64,000 nt of DNA from JANQIV01 sp050117315 (GTDB lineage Bacteria > Bacteroidota > Ignavibacteria > Ignavibacteriales > Melioribacteraceae), in NCBI GenBank assembly GCA_050117315.1, contig JASFMY010000011.1, positions 1 through 64,000 of the forward strand. The letters run 5' to 3'. The notes under the pieces are model-generated. The model was not told the origin of the DNA. It searched no databases and saw nothing but the letters and a program-made list of their open reading frames with translations. Shown piece by piece: positions 41,768 through 52,082 of the stretch. Within the stretch, counting starts at the first letter, position 1, and every line of letters begins with the position of its first letter. The translations under genes were made by a program, and so were the position numbers.

Positions 41768-44725
41768 ATGCTTCGAAAAATTTTTTACTTTTTGTTATTT
41801 GTAGCATTAGTACCTACATTAATGGCTGCAACGAAAGGTAGAATTAAGGGTACTGTTGTTGATTTACAAACAGGTGAACCCTTAATAGGTGCTAACGTAA
41901 TTGTAGTCGGTTCAAGTATTGGTGCTGCAACAGATGCTAACGGTGATTTTGTTCTTTTAAACCTCGAAGCTGGTGTATATGATGTTAGAGCTTCCTATCT
42001 TGGTTATCAAACAATAACTCTAACAGACGTTAGGGTAAACGCAGATTTAACAACCTACGTGACCTTCGAACTCCCCGACGAAGAAGTTACAGTAGGTACA
42101 GTCGAAATTGTTGCCGGGCGTCCCCTTATCAAAAAGGATGCTACCAACGCAACAAGAATTACAACCAGTGAAGATATAGAAGCTTTACCGGTAAGAGGCG
42201 TTAACAACATCATTGCCTTAACAGCAGGCGTAGTATTTCAAGATAATGTGATTTTTGTTAGAGGTGGTAGACCGGACGAAGTCGGTTATTATCTTGAAGG
42301 CCTAAAAATTAATAACGCTTTTACAGGACAAAGAGGTGTAACTCTTAACCAAGATGTTTTGGAAGAAATTCAAGTACAGTCAGGAGGTTACACCGCAGAA
42401 TTTGGTGGTGCTAATGCAGGATTGGTGAGACAGCAGTTGAAATCCGGCGGTCCTTCCTTCAAAGCTAGTGTTGAATACATTACGGACAATATAGGCTTTA
42501 AAAGTTCGGATGACTTCTTCGATGGTGAAAAAACCTTAGGAGCCTATACCTGGGGGTATGAAGAATTAAGCGCTAGTATTGGAGGTCCTCTTTTTTCTGA
42601 CAATATAAAATACTTTGTGAACTTCAACAATACTTTTCAACGCGATGGCAACCCGCAGCCTTGGCCTGGAATAGATCTCGGCGTTGTAGAAGGCCAAACA
42701 GGTGATCAATTAGATCTTACTGTTACGGCCGGACCTCGTAAAAAAAATATGAGAAATACCTATACATTAACAAACACACTAAGTTTCGATTTTAAACCCT
42801 TTCTTTTAAGAATTACCGGTATTTATACTGACACTCGTCGTGATGGAACCGCTCTAAGTGTTTTTAATGCTTTTAATCCCAGAGGGTCAAACAGAGACGA
42901 AACTGATGCTAATTTTACAGCAAAACTTACTCATGTAATTAGTCCTTCAGTTTACTATGAAGTTGGCGCCGGTTATTTCATGCAAGATTCCGAAAGGTAT
43001 GATCCATGGTTGAAAGAAGACTATTGGTCATATGGCGACAGTGTTGCCAATGCAAATGCCGGATGGATTTGGACTAGATCGGAAAACGATCAAACCGGAA
43101 GATATTATGCTCCGCAAGATCTTGACATATTAGGGTTCGGATTTAGCCAGCCGGGCGATATCGATGCGAACTATGCTAAATTTGATAGAAAAAGAATATC
43201 CTTCTTCGGTTCTCTTTCTCTCCTAGTTGGTAAAATTCACTCTATTAAAATTGGTGGTGAATTTGAGCAAAATACTTTAAGAGGTTGGTCAACTTCAACT
43301 TTGCAAACTAACTATGCCCAGCTACTAAGTAGTGGAACCTCAAAGGAATCGATTTTGACAGTTAGTAGTGGTGTTAATAATTACGGTTATGACATATATG
43401 GCAACGAATATGACGGTGACGGTTTTTATGCTTCTAGAGAACCGGTTTTTGCCAGTGCTTATATTCAGGATAGAATAGAATTGGAAGACCTAATTTTAAA
43501 CCTCGGATTGAGATATGACTATATAGATATTGATAATCTGGAGCTGACAGACCCTACAAGACCTGAGGTCGGTGTTGCACCTAACACACTTAAACTTATA
43601 GAAGAAGGATGGCAGGAAGTACCTTCCTTTAATTCTGTTAGCCCAAGAATAGGTCTATCATTCCCGGTAACAGATAAAACAGTTTTTCACGCTCAATATG
43701 GTAAGTTTGTGCAGCAAACCAGATTGCAGGATGCAATAGACGGTTATCACAGACTAGCATGGGAATGGAACGGTGGTTTCCATATTAGTCAGCCTAGCGG
43801 AAATAATATTCGCCCAACACGTACAACACAATATGAACTTGGCTTTACCCAGCAACTGACAGATTACATGTCTTTTGATATTACCGGTTATTACAAAGAT
43901 ATAAAAGGCAATGTTGTTTACATACTACAGGAGACTGTGCCTGGTTCGCCATTTAACGACTATGCCACATTAACAAACGGAGACTTTTCAACGATTAAGG
44001 GTGTTGAGATTAGTGTAAATATGCGCAGGCATCAAAGAATAGCATTTAATGGATCAATTTCTTTCCAGGATGCGCAAGGTACGGGATCAAACCCTTATGC
44101 TAATGCCGGTATAGTTGGTGCTCCTATAGAAGGTAATATTTTTGTCCCTCAGTATGTAGCGCCTTTAACATTTAATAAAGCAGTAACAGGTAATTTCAGT
44201 GTGGATTACCGCTTTGGTCCGGATGACGGTCCTTTACCTTTACATGATTTTGGTGTTTCTGTTTTAGGTAAATTTGATTCTGGGCATCCATACACCTTAG
44301 GCGAAGGTCAAGATTTACAAGCAGAAACAGATGCAAGGTTTAGACGTGCACTTGAACCGTTAAATTCTTCGTCCACTCCTTCTACTTTTCAGTTGGATTT
44401 AAGAATAGATAAAAGCTTTAATATATTAGATGACCTTTCGGCAAATATTTATTTGCAGGTTATAAACTTGCTTGATGCTGAAAATATACAAAATGTTTTC
44501 TTAAGAACCGGTTCTGCTGATGATGACGGATATATTAGTGATCCTCAAATTCTTGAAGGTTTGGTTGAGCAGTATGGCGATATCTATATAGATGTTTATA
44601 ATGCCATTCAAATTGATTACCAGGAAGGTTTGGGAGTTTTTAACGATGGTACAGCTTTTAATACAACCGGTTTTCTATATGGCCCGCCTCGTCAAATCAG
44701 ACTTGGCTTCAGGTTAGAATATTAA
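41768..44725 (+). CDS. TonB-dependent receptor with CarboxypepD_reg-like domain
   Basis: This encodes 985 residues. A signal peptide (IFYFLLFVALVPTLMAAT) is followed by a carboxypeptidase-regulatory-like beta-sandwich (GRIKGTVVDLQTGEPLIGAN, then DANGDFVLLNLEAGVYDVRA), a plug domain (ALPVRGVNNIIALTAGVV, VRGGRPDEVGYYLEGL) and a 22-strand-type outer-membrane barrel ending RQIRLGFRLEY with an aromatic last residue. This is the SusC-like/OAR-like layout common in Bacteroidota and Ignavibacteria. The substrate is unknown, and no SusD partner is present. Two genes with T9SS links follow, so the receptor may be part of a surface assembly. Confidence 0.88.
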   Translation: MLRKIFYFLLFVALVPTLMAATKGRIKGTVVDLQTGEPLIGANVIVVGSSIGAATDANGDFVLLNLEAGVYDVRASYLGYQTITLTDVRVNADLTTYVTFELPDEEVTVGTVEIVAGRPLIKKDATNATRITTSEDIEALPVRGVNNIIALTAGVVFQDNVIFVRGGRPDEVGYYLEGLKINNAFTGQRGVTLNQDVLEEIQVQSGGYTAEFGGANAGLVRQQLKSGGPSFKASVEYITDNIGFKSSDDFFDGEKTLGAYTWGYEELSASIGGPLFSDNIKYFVNFNNTFQRDGNPQPWPGIDLGVVEGQTGDQLDLTVTAGPRKKNMRNTYTLTNTLSFDFKPFLLRITGIYTDTRRDGTALSVFNAFNPRGSNRDETDANFTAKLTHVISPSVYYEVGAGYFMQDSERYDPWLKEDYWSYGDSVANANAGWIWTRSENDQTGRYYAPQDLDILGFGFSQPGDIDANYAKFDRKRISFFGSLSLLVGKIHSIKIGGEFEQNTLRGWSTSTLQTNYAQLLSSGTSKESILTVSSGVNNYGYDIYGNEYDGDGFYASREPVFASAYIQDRIELEDLILNLGLRYDYIDIDNLELTDPTRPEVGVAPNTLKLIEEGWQEVPSFNSVSPRIGLSFPVTDKTVFHAQYGKFVQQTRLQDAIDGYHRLAWEWNGGFHISQPSGNNIRPTRTTQYELGFTQQLTDYMSFDITGYYKDIKGNVVYILQETVPGSPFNDYATLTNGDFSTIKGVEISVNMRRHQRIAFNGSISFQDAQGTGSNPYANAGIVGAPIEGNIFVPQYVAPLTFNKAVTGNFSVDYRFGPDDGPLPLHDFGVSVLGKFDSGHPYTLGEGQDLQAETDARFRRALEPLNSSSTPSTFQLDLRIDKSFNILDDLSANIYLQVINLLDAENIQNVFLRTGSADDDGYISDPQILEGLVEQYGDIYIDVYNAIQIDYQEGLGVFNDGTAFNTTGFLYGPPRQIRLGFRLEY

Positions 44726-44775
44726 AAAAATATTTATTGTAGTTAAACTATAATATTTTAGGAGTTTATTGAAAT

Positions 44776-47700
44776 ATGAAAAAAAATATAATAAAAAATT
44801 TGCTTTATATTCTTTTCCCTCTTTTAGTTATTGGGTTTGTTAACAATAACTATGCAAAGGGTGAGAAAGGCGGAGGGCTTAAGAAAACAACTGGTTCCCC
44901 TGCAGAAACAAAATTAAATATCAATAGAATTTCCACCTATTTTGTTAACAATGGTGATAGTGATTATGATGGTTCTGATTCAGGCTTTGAATATCCTAAA
45001 GGCAGCAATGATAAAGCATTCTTTGAATCTGGCCTTGTTTGGGGGTGTGTCTTAAGCGATTACACAGGCGACGATTCTATAAGAGTTGGCGGTTCTGCTT
45101 ATAGACATGGTTTGCAAGCAGGTAGAATTGAGGATGATGGTTCCGCCGAAGATGGAAATGCCGATAATGTTCGGATTTACAGAGTAAGGCCGGACTATGC
45201 TACTGCTGATTTAGAAAGCGACGCAGAAGATATTGGGGTGTCCGAAAGTGCTGTTTATCAACAATATGAAGATGATTGGTTCGGATGGCCTGCAGAGGAC
45301 GGAGCACCTTACGAAGATGTTGACGGCAATGGATCATATGACCCTAACGTAGATATTCCGGGATTTCCCGGAGCCGACCAGACCGTTTGGTTTGTAGCAA
45401 ACGACCTTAATGCTGATGCTACTGTATACTTATATGGTTCGCAGCCATTAGGTATTGAAATGCAATTTACTGCTTGGGCATATAACAGAACCGGCGCCCT
45501 GGGAAATATGATTTTTAGAAAATATATATTGATTAATAAAAACAGCGAACAAAGAACATTTAAGGATATGTATGTATCACAATGGTCGGATCCCGATCTT
45601 GGTGGATCTGGTGATGATTTGGCTGGATGTGATACATCTTTAAGCTTGGGATTCATTTATAATGGATTTGCTACTGATGAACAATATGAAGATACACCCC
45701 CTGCGGCAGGTTTTGACTTTTTCCAAGGCCCAATTGTTGATGCTCCCGGCGAAGAGGGTATATTTAAAGGGGCTGTGGTGCAAGATAAGAAAAATCTTCC
45801 GATGACTACTTACTATTTCTTTATTAATAGTGATGACATATATGCTGATCCGTCGCAAGGTGAATATCTCGGTACAATTGAATTCTATAGATTATTAAGA
45901 GGTTATATTAGTACAACCGGTGATCCTTTTAAAGATCCCATTACAGGAGAAGAAACTAAATTTACACTTGCTGGAGATCCGGTTGCAGGTACAGGTTGGG
46001 TTGACTCAAACCCTGGCGATAGAAGAATAGGGTTATGCTCCGGACCATTTGAAATGGCTTATGGGGACACACAAGAAGTTGTTGTTGCTCAAATTGCTGC
46101 CGGGGCATCTGAAGGTGTTGATAGACTAAGTGCACTTAGTTTGTTAAAGTTTTATGATCAGGAAGCACAAGCATTGTATGATAACTTTTTCGAAGTAGCT
46201 AATCCTGCTCCTGCTCCACAAGTTGAAGTTACAGAATTAGACCAGAAGATAATTCTTAATTGGGGCCTCGACGTTGAAGCTTATACAGCAACGGAAACTT
46301 TTAACGAAAAAGGCTATGAATTTCAAGGATATAATATTTATCAATTAGAGTCTGAATCAACAGCGCTAGAAGATGCTAAACGAATCGCAACTTATGATAT
46401 AATAGATGGTATTAGTAAAATTATAGGTCCTGAATTCGATAGCGATGGTGGGACAGTCCTTGACAAAGTACTTCAATTTGGTAATGATACGGGAATTAAA
46501 AGATATATCGAAATAACGGATGATGCACTTAACAGCAATATTCCTTTAAGAAATGGTAACCCTTATTACTTTGCAGTAACTTCATATACTTATAATTCGG
46601 ATTTGGATATTGTCCCAAATACAATTGAAAATGCGCTTGACATAATTGAAATTTATCCACATGCAACAGACCCGGGCGTAAGGTATTATGCTGAAGTGGA
46701 AGAAGGGCTTGAAGTAGAACATACGACAGGCACGGCAAATGCCACTGTTGAAGTTAAAGTTGTTGACCCTTCACTAGTTACCGGGGACGAATACGAAGTT
46801 TACTTTAATCAACAACATTATTATATGGATTTTGATGGCATTTGGAAAGAAACAAATTATCCGGATTCTGTGGGTAAATCACTCAATAAACCTGGTGATG
46901 TTTCGCAATCCACCATTACTGGTATCTCAATAACTTCACCAACTGCTGGAACCAGAGATTTAACATTTACTCTTGATTTGGTTTCACCAGATTATAATTG
47001 CGCAGAAGGTGTTGAACTGACATTCCCATCATATGTTCAAATTAATAGTGCAGATGGTCTTGGAGCTGAAGCTATTATTGATGAAGAAACAAATTCTGTA
47101 GTTTTCGGGCATAAAGTTGAATCTGAAGAAGACATGACCGGTGGTGGGTATTTTTGTGGTGGTGAAACAATTATAGTTAATATTAATACAGTTGATTTAC
47201 CTTTAGATGTAGATTTTATAGTTTATGATGATGGTTGGGCAACCCTTTTTTGTGCAGATCCTGATAATGCAGAAACTTGCGAAGCATATGGAATTGTAGA
47301 TGCTATTGTTGTAAATGCAACCGGTGTTTGTACAATTACTGAAGAAGCATATGCTTTTGAATCTCAATATCACTGGAATGTTAGAAATGTAAGTACTGGT
47401 GAAGATGTTCTGGAAGATCAAACAATATTAGAAGAAATTGATATTTATGCGGGTGTTGGGCCCGGCGGTTCTTCTTCAAGCCCGATTTTAGGGTCTAATG
47501 TTGGAGAAAATTCTGACCAGATTATTGACGGACTGCAAGTATCGATAAAACAGGGAAGCTACGATGCTCCTATAGAATTTAACACTATTGAAATTACGAG
47601 AGCATCTGGTTCTACAACTCAGTTAGTTAGTAATCATAGTGCCAATACTGATGGTCTTGACATTTCTAACTATACTATTTTTTCCGGTGTAGCCACAAGT

Positions 47701-48597
47701 TGGGCAATAGAAAATTTTGAAATTGGGACGAGTGAAATTGATATTTTACAACAAGATTATGAATTAAAATTTACAGGGGTGTTGGACACTGTTGTAACAG
47801 GAACTGATACTCTTATTCTAGTTTCTAGTGGTGGTCAGATGGGAACTATATTTAAGGGCTTAGATGATAATTCTTTGCCAAACCATCCTCTTAACCCAAA
47901 TCCTGGAAGTTCCGATCCGTTTCTAATACGAATTCCTTTTGAAGTTTGGAACGTAGATGATCCCGATAACCCAAGACAAGTAAACTTGGTATTTAGAGAT
48001 CGTATGCAGAGTTCAACAGATAATCCGTTTTATGCCTGGAATCTTGAAAATAGAATGTATGCTATTATTGTTAACTCAGATTATGATGGAGAGAACCCAA
48101 CTCCAACGGATGTAAATGATGATGCTACGTGGGTTTTAGTATTTTATTCTACAAATTATGAAGTAGGAGATGTTGTTACGGTGAGTTATGCCAATCCATT
48201 TCAGGTAGGAAAAGATACCTACGGATTTACAGCTCCTGCTGCAACAACAACAGACAGCGAACTTGCTAAAGAGGATGTTGAAAAAATAAATGTATTTCCG
48301 AATCCGTATTACGGCTATAATTCGCTAGAAATAAACAAATATCAGAGATTTGTAACAATCAGTCATTTACCGGATGTTGCAACCATAAGAATATTCAATT
48401 TAGCAGGCCAATTAGTTAAAACTATTAATCATAACGATGCTACTAGCCAATTCGATAAGTGGGATTTAACAAATGAATCAGGATTGCCTGTAGCCAGCGG
48501 CATGTATATTCTGCATATTGATATGCCTAATTTGGGAAAAGAAAAAATTCTCAAAGTAGGAATTATTCAAGAACAACAATTTCTTGATAGATTTTAG
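44776..48597 (+). CDS. Large T9SS-secreted surface protein
   Basis: This encodes 1273 residues. There is a signal peptide at the N-terminus (LLYILFPLLVIGFVNNNYAKG). The body is Asp/Glu/Gly-rich with many beta-sandwich-like stretches and no catalytic motif I recognise. The last 90 or so residues match the type IX sorting domain: INVFPNPYYG, TIRIFNLAGQLVKTI, WDLTNESGLPVASGMYIL, and KILKVGII. The protein should be exported through T9SS and kept at, or released from, the surface. It lies 50 bases after the TonB receptor and 26 before the PorV-like gene. Cys residues occur in a region around 740-860 and may form disulfides. Confidence 0.82.
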   Translation: MKKNIIKNLLYILFPLLVIGFVNNNYAKGEKGGGLKKTTGSPAETKLNINRISTYFVNNGDSDYDGSDSGFEYPKGSNDKAFFESGLVWGCVLSDYTGDDSIRVGGSAYRHGLQAGRIEDDGSAEDGNADNVRIYRVRPDYATADLESDAEDIGVSESAVYQQYEDDWFGWPAEDGAPYEDVDGNGSYDPNVDIPGFPGADQTVWFVANDLNADATVYLYGSQPLGIEMQFTAWAYNRTGALGNMIFRKYILINKNSEQRTFKDMYVSQWSDPDLGGSGDDLAGCDTSLSLGFIYNGFATDEQYEDTPPAAGFDFFQGPIVDAPGEEGIFKGAVVQDKKNLPMTTYYFFINSDDIYADPSQGEYLGTIEFYRLLRGYISTTGDPFKDPITGEETKFTLAGDPVAGTGWVDSNPGDRRIGLCSGPFEMAYGDTQEVVVAQIAAGASEGVDRLSALSLLKFYDQEAQALYDNFFEVANPAPAPQVEVTELDQKIILNWGLDVEAYTATETFNEKGYEFQGYNIYQLESESTALEDAKRIATYDIIDGISKIIGPEFDSDGGTVLDKVLQFGNDTGIKRYIEITDDALNSNIPLRNGNPYYFAVTSYTYNSDLDIVPNTIENALDIIEIYPHATDPGVRYYAEVEEGLEVEHTTGTANATVEVKVVDPSLVTGDEYEVYFNQQHYYMDFDGIWKETNYPDSVGKSLNKPGDVSQSTITGISITSPTAGTRDLTFTLDLVSPDYNCAEGVELTFPSYVQINSADGLGAEAIIDEETNSVVFGHKVESEEDMTGGGYFCGGETIIVNINTVDLPLDVDFIVYDDGWATLFCADPDNAETCEAYGIVDAIVVNATGVCTITEEAYAFESQYHWNVRNVSTGEDVLEDQTILEEIDIYAGVGPGGSSSSPILGSNVGENSDQIIDGLQVSIKQGSYDAPIEFNTIEITRASGSTTQLVSNHSANTDGLDISNYTIFSGVATSWAIENFEIGTSEIDILQQDYELKFTGVLDTVVTGTDTLILVSSGGQMGTIFKGLDDNSLPNHPLNPNPGSSDPFLIRIPFEVWNVDDPDNPRQVNLVFRDRMQSSTDNPFYAWNLENRMYAIIVNSDYDGENPTPTDVNDDATWVLVFYSTNYEVGDVVTVSYANPFQVGKDTYGFTAPAATTTDSELAKEDVEKINVFPNPYYGYNSLEINKYQRFVTISHLPDVATIRIFNLAGQLVKTINHNDATSQFDKWDLTNESGLPVASGMYILHIDMPNLGKEKILKVGIIQEQQFLDRF

Positions 48598-48623
48598 TTG
48601 TTAACATTTAAAGGAGATTGAAA

Positions 48624-49655
48624 ATGAAAAAAATCAATAAATTATTTTATACCATTATTGCCTTTCTTGCAATCACATGTAGTATATTTGCAAGCGGGGG
48701 AGAACGGAATGGTACAGCCGGTGCTACTGAATTATTAATTCCTGTTGGAGCCCGTGGTATTGCTATGGGTGGAGCCACTTTAACTAATTCTTATGGATTG
48801 GAATCCGTTTACTGGAATCCCGCTAACTTGGCAGTAGGTAACTATAATTCAGAAGTATTCTTTTCGCATATGTCATACATTGCTGATATCGGGATTGAGT
48901 ATGGAGCTGTTTCAACCAGTATTGAAGGTTTTGGCTCAATTGCTCTTACAATAAAATCTTTAGCATTTGATGAAATTCCCGTAACGACTAATGAAAATCC
49001 GGATGGAACAGGCCAGACTTATACCCCGAACTATATGACAATTGGGTTTACTTATGCTAAGCAGTTAAGTGATAGAATTTCTGTGGGTCTAACTGCTAAC
49101 TATGTAAGTGAAGAAATTGACCGTGTCTCTGCTACGGGTTTTGCCTTTAATGTAGGTATTGCTTATCAGAATTTAGGAAATATTGATGGTCTTGACATTG
49201 CATTTGTCCTAAAAAACGTTGGTCCTCAAATGGAGTTTGGAGGTTCCGCTTTGTATGTTGAAGCTACTGCACAAGGCCAAAGTAGGGGTACTTCATTTTT
49301 AGAAATTGATGCAGCTAAATTTGATTTACCATCAAGTCTGGAATTAGGACTTGGATATTCAATAAATATGAATGAAATGAACTCAATTGAATTTTCAGGT
49401 TCTTTTCAAAATAATAACTTCCTAGGCGATGAGTATAGAATCGGTGCTGAATATACTTACGATAATCTATTTTTCGTTAGAGGCGGTTACGACTATATGG
49501 CAGACGTAACAGAAGATGAAAATATTTATGGGCTAACTGCTGGTGCAGGATTGAATTATAATCTTGGTGATGCATCTATTCAAATTGATTATGCCTATAG
49601 ACAAGCAGATTTCTTTGACGATAATCATGTATTTACAGTTGGATTAGGATTCTGA
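48624..49655 (+). CDS. PorV/PorQ-family outer-membrane protein
   Basis: This encodes 343 residues from the ATG at 48624, seven bases after AAGGAG; an in-frame TTG at 48618 sits too close to that site. A signal peptide (LFYTIIAFLAITCSIFAS) precedes the family motif AGATELLIPVGARGIAMGGA and the YGLESVYWNPANLA segment, then a barrel ending in FTVGLGF. PorV shuttles T9SS cargo from the translocon to the surface; PorQ-like relatives have wider roles. Being directly after a T9SS cargo gene, it may be dedicated to that cargo. Confidence 0.82.
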   Translation: MKKINKLFYTIIAFLAITCSIFASGGERNGTAGATELLIPVGARGIAMGGATLTNSYGLESVYWNPANLAVGNYNSEVFFSHMSYIADIGIEYGAVSTSIEGFGSIALTIKSLAFDEIPVTTNENPDGTGQTYTPNYMTIGFTYAKQLSDRISVGLTANYVSEEIDRVSATGFAFNVGIAYQNLGNIDGLDIAFVLKNVGPQMEFGGSALYVEATAQGQSRGTSFLEIDAAKFDLPSSLELGLGYSINMNEMNSIEFSGSFQNNNFLGDEYRIGAEYTYDNLFFVRGGYDYMADVTEDENIYGLTAGAGLNYNLGDASIQIDYAYRQADFFDDNHVFTVGLGF

Positions 49656-49683
49656 AATCTGTTTAATTTTATAAATACACGTG

Positions 49684-49722
49684 ATAAGCCCTCATTTTGA
49701 GGGCTTATTTTTTATTTTTTTG
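49684..49722 (+). terminator. Strong intrinsic terminator
   Basis: A perfect 11-base stem ATAAGCCCTCA / TGAGGGCTTAT (49684-49694 and 49698-49708) with a TTT loop runs into a long T-rich tail. It ends the TonB receptor/T9SS/PorV unit. Confidence 0.9.
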
Positions 49723-49818
49723 TCTCCATACGTCTGTTTTTAAGCGCTAAATAATGACATTGTTAAAATTATTTATAATAATTAAATTTATTCCCAAAAT
49801 TAGGATTAAGATATAACT

Positions 49819-51195
49819 ATGAAAAAATTGATAATATTTTCTCTAATATGCTTACTAACTAATTTCAGTGCTAACTATGCGCAAGAACTGCTTGCCTTTG
49901 AGTTCGACTATGCAAGATTTAAATATGATTCTAATTCCGTATTCCTTGAAATTTATTATTCATTTGCACAAAATGATCTCACAATTGAGAAAACTAACGA
50001 AGGATACTTGGTCAAAGGGATTATTCATATTGAATTAAAGGATTCAGCTACCGGAGAATATTATGTTATGAAAGATTGGAAAGTTCAAAATATTCTACCG
50101 GATACCGCGGGGATAATAAATACAGACTTGGTCGGTCTGGTGAGTATAGTTGTACCCGAGGGGATTTATGAGTTAGTAGTGGAAGGAAGAGACTTCTCCC
50201 ATGCTGAAAGAAAGAAGAGAATAACTGACAGATTAGAGATAAATGCCTTTCCGGCAGACCAATACGTCATAAGCGATATTCAGCTTTCATCGAATATTAT
50301 AAAAGATTCATCAAATAAAGAGTCAATTTTTTATAAGAATACGTTCGAAGTAATTCCAAACCCGTCAATGGTCTACAGTGAAAATTCGCCGGTTTTATTT
50401 TATTATTCGGAATTATACAATTTACAAAAAACAAGTAGCAACTCAGCTTTACGTTTGGATAAGTTATTATATAACAATAGGGGCTCATTAATTTATAAAA
50501 ATACCAAAATGATCTCCGGGAAACAGAAATCAAGTGTAGAGTGCGGAGTACTAAACCTAAAAAAATATCCGACCGGAAGTTATAATTTTATGCTTGCACT
50601 TGTTGATACGACTACCCAAAAAGCTTACCTGTCAAACAAAAAATTCTATCTTTATAATGAAGGAGTTGTCGATGAATCGGAGACTATCGTTGCACAAGGT
50701 GGTTATATGAGTAGCGAATTTGGAGTTTATACCAAGGATGAATGCGACCAAATGTTTGATTATGTTAAATATATTGCTACTGAGGCTGAAAAGGACCAAT
50801 ACGAAAAATTGGGGATGATTGAAGCAAAGAGAGAGTTCTTATACAATTTTTGGGCAAGAAGAGATACGCGGTTAGAGACACCAAGAAACGAATTTAAAGA
50901 AGAATACATGCAAAGAGTTGAGTATGCTAATAGGAATTTTGGGCATCAATTTAAAGACGGATATAAATCCGATCGTGGAAGAGTTTATTTGTTATATGGC
51001 GAACCTGACTTATTAGATCGTTATCCCAGCGAAAAGGAGCTTAAACCATACGAAAAATGGTTTTATAATTCAATTGAAGGAGGGGTTGAATTTATCTTCG
51101 GCGACGTAACGGGATTTTCCAATTATGAGCTGCTTCATTCTACAAAAAGAGGCGAATTATCGGATGGGAATTGGATCAGGAGAATTCAAGAATAA
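49819..51195 (+). CDS. GWxTD-domain protein
   Basis: This encodes 458 residues with a signal peptide (LIIFSLICLLTNFSANYAQ). The C-terminal region (about 310-455) matches the GWxTD domain typical of Ignavibacteria and relatives: YIATEAEKDQY, KREFLYNFWARRDTR, NEFKEEYMQRVEYAN, GRVYLLYGEPD, and KPYEKWFYNSIEGG. The N-terminal part is beta-rich and unassigned. Biochemical function is unknown for this family. It is probably periplasmic or outer-membrane associated. The gap 49723-49818 shows no clear promoter. Its stop lies 8 bases before the acyltransferase start. Confidence 0.8.
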   Translation: MKKLIIFSLICLLTNFSANYAQELLAFEFDYARFKYDSNSVFLEIYYSFAQNDLTIEKTNEGYLVKGIIHIELKDSATGEYYVMKDWKVQNILPDTAGIINTDLVGLVSIVVPEGIYELVVEGRDFSHAERKKRITDRLEINAFPADQYVISDIQLSSNIIKDSSNKESIFYKNTFEVIPNPSMVYSENSPVLFYYSELYNLQKTSSNSALRLDKLLYNNRGSLIYKNTKMISGKQKSSVECGVLNLKKYPTGSYNFMLALVDTTTQKAYLSNKKFYLYNEGVVDESETIVAQGGYMSSEFGVYTKDECDQMFDYVKYIATEAEKDQYEKLGMIEAKREFLYNFWARRDTRLETPRNEFKEEYMQRVEYANRNFGHQFKDGYKSDRGRVYLLYGEPDLLDRYPSEKELKPYEKWFYNSIEGGVEFIFGDVTGFSNYELLHSTKRGELSDGNWIRRIQE

Positions 51196-51203
51196 GTTTT
51201 TTG

Positions 51204-52079
51204 ATGAATGTTCAAAATGTTGTTGAATATATAATATTTATAATTTTTCAAAAAGTAATTGCTCTTTTGGGTTTTTCCAATACAAGATTTTTTGGAAATT
51301 TAATAGCATTTATTTTTTATTCATTATTAAAAATCCGGCGAAACGTTGTAACTAAAAATTTACAACTTGCTTTCCCGGATTTTTCTAATCGGGATATCCA
51401 CAATTTAGCCGAAAAAAATTACAAAAGTTTCGGAAAACTGTTAGCAGAAATTTTTTGTATACCTAGCTTAAGCAAAAATGAACTTTTTGAAATAGTAGAC
51501 AATTCCAATTTAGCTGAATTAAATGAGCAAAATAGGTTTGCCAACGGTGCAATATTGCTAACTGCTCATTTCGGGAATTGGGAAATAGGAGCAGTTTCGG
51601 CAGGGAGTCAACTTGATATACCGTTAACTGTTTTGGCTAAAGCACAAAGAAATGAATTTGTTTCCAGGTGGATTGATAACATGAGACAAAAACACGGAAA
51701 CAAAGTAATACACTTAGGACCGTCGGTAAGAGAAATATATAAAGCGGTAAAAGAAAAAAAAATTGTTGGAGTTGTCGGCGATCAAAGAGGTCCAATAGAT
51801 GGAGACAAGGTTAAGTTCTTTAACAGGGACACCTCAGTTTTTTCTGGAACAGCAGAAATAGCGTTAAAGGCAAATGTTCCAATCTTTGCTAACTTTGTAG
51901 TCAGGATGGAAGAAAATAAATTCATAAACTATGTTGAAGAAATTAAATACCAGAATTTCACAGGATCAAAAGAAGAAAAAGTCCACATGATAAATCAAAC
52001 TTATATGAGTATATTGGAAAAGTATATTCGTAAGTTTCCGGAACAATGGTTCTGGATGCATAACATTTGGAAATATTAG
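51204..52079 (+). CDS. Lipid A acyltransferase-like protein (LpxL/HtrB family)
   Basis: This encodes 291 residues from the ATG at 51204; the frame is open further upstream, but that part overlaps the GWxTD gene and lacks family similarity. There is one N-terminal hydrophobic segment (YIIFIIFQKVIALLGF), then the catalytic HFGNWE (His122 to Glu, the H-x4-D/E box), GVVGDQRGPIDG, and FSGTAEIALKANVPI. The family adds secondary acyl chains to Kdo-lipid A on the inner-membrane cytoplasmic face. Pairing with a GT9 gene supports lipopolysaccharide synthesis. Confidence 0.85.
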   Translation: MNVQNVVEYIIFIIFQKVIALLGFSNTRFFGNLIAFIFYSLLKIRRNVVTKNLQLAFPDFSNRDIHNLAEKNYKSFGKLLAEIFCIPSLSKNELFEIVDNSNLAELNEQNRFANGAILLTAHFGNWEIGAVSAGSQLDIPLTVLAKAQRNEFVSRWIDNMRQKHGNKVIHLGPSVREIYKAVKEKKIVGVVGDQRGPIDGDKVKFFNRDTSVFSGTAEIALKANVPIFANFVVRMEENKFINYVEEIKYQNFTGSKEEKVHMINQTYMSILEKYIRKFPEQWFWMHNIWKY

Positions 52080-52082
52080 CAA

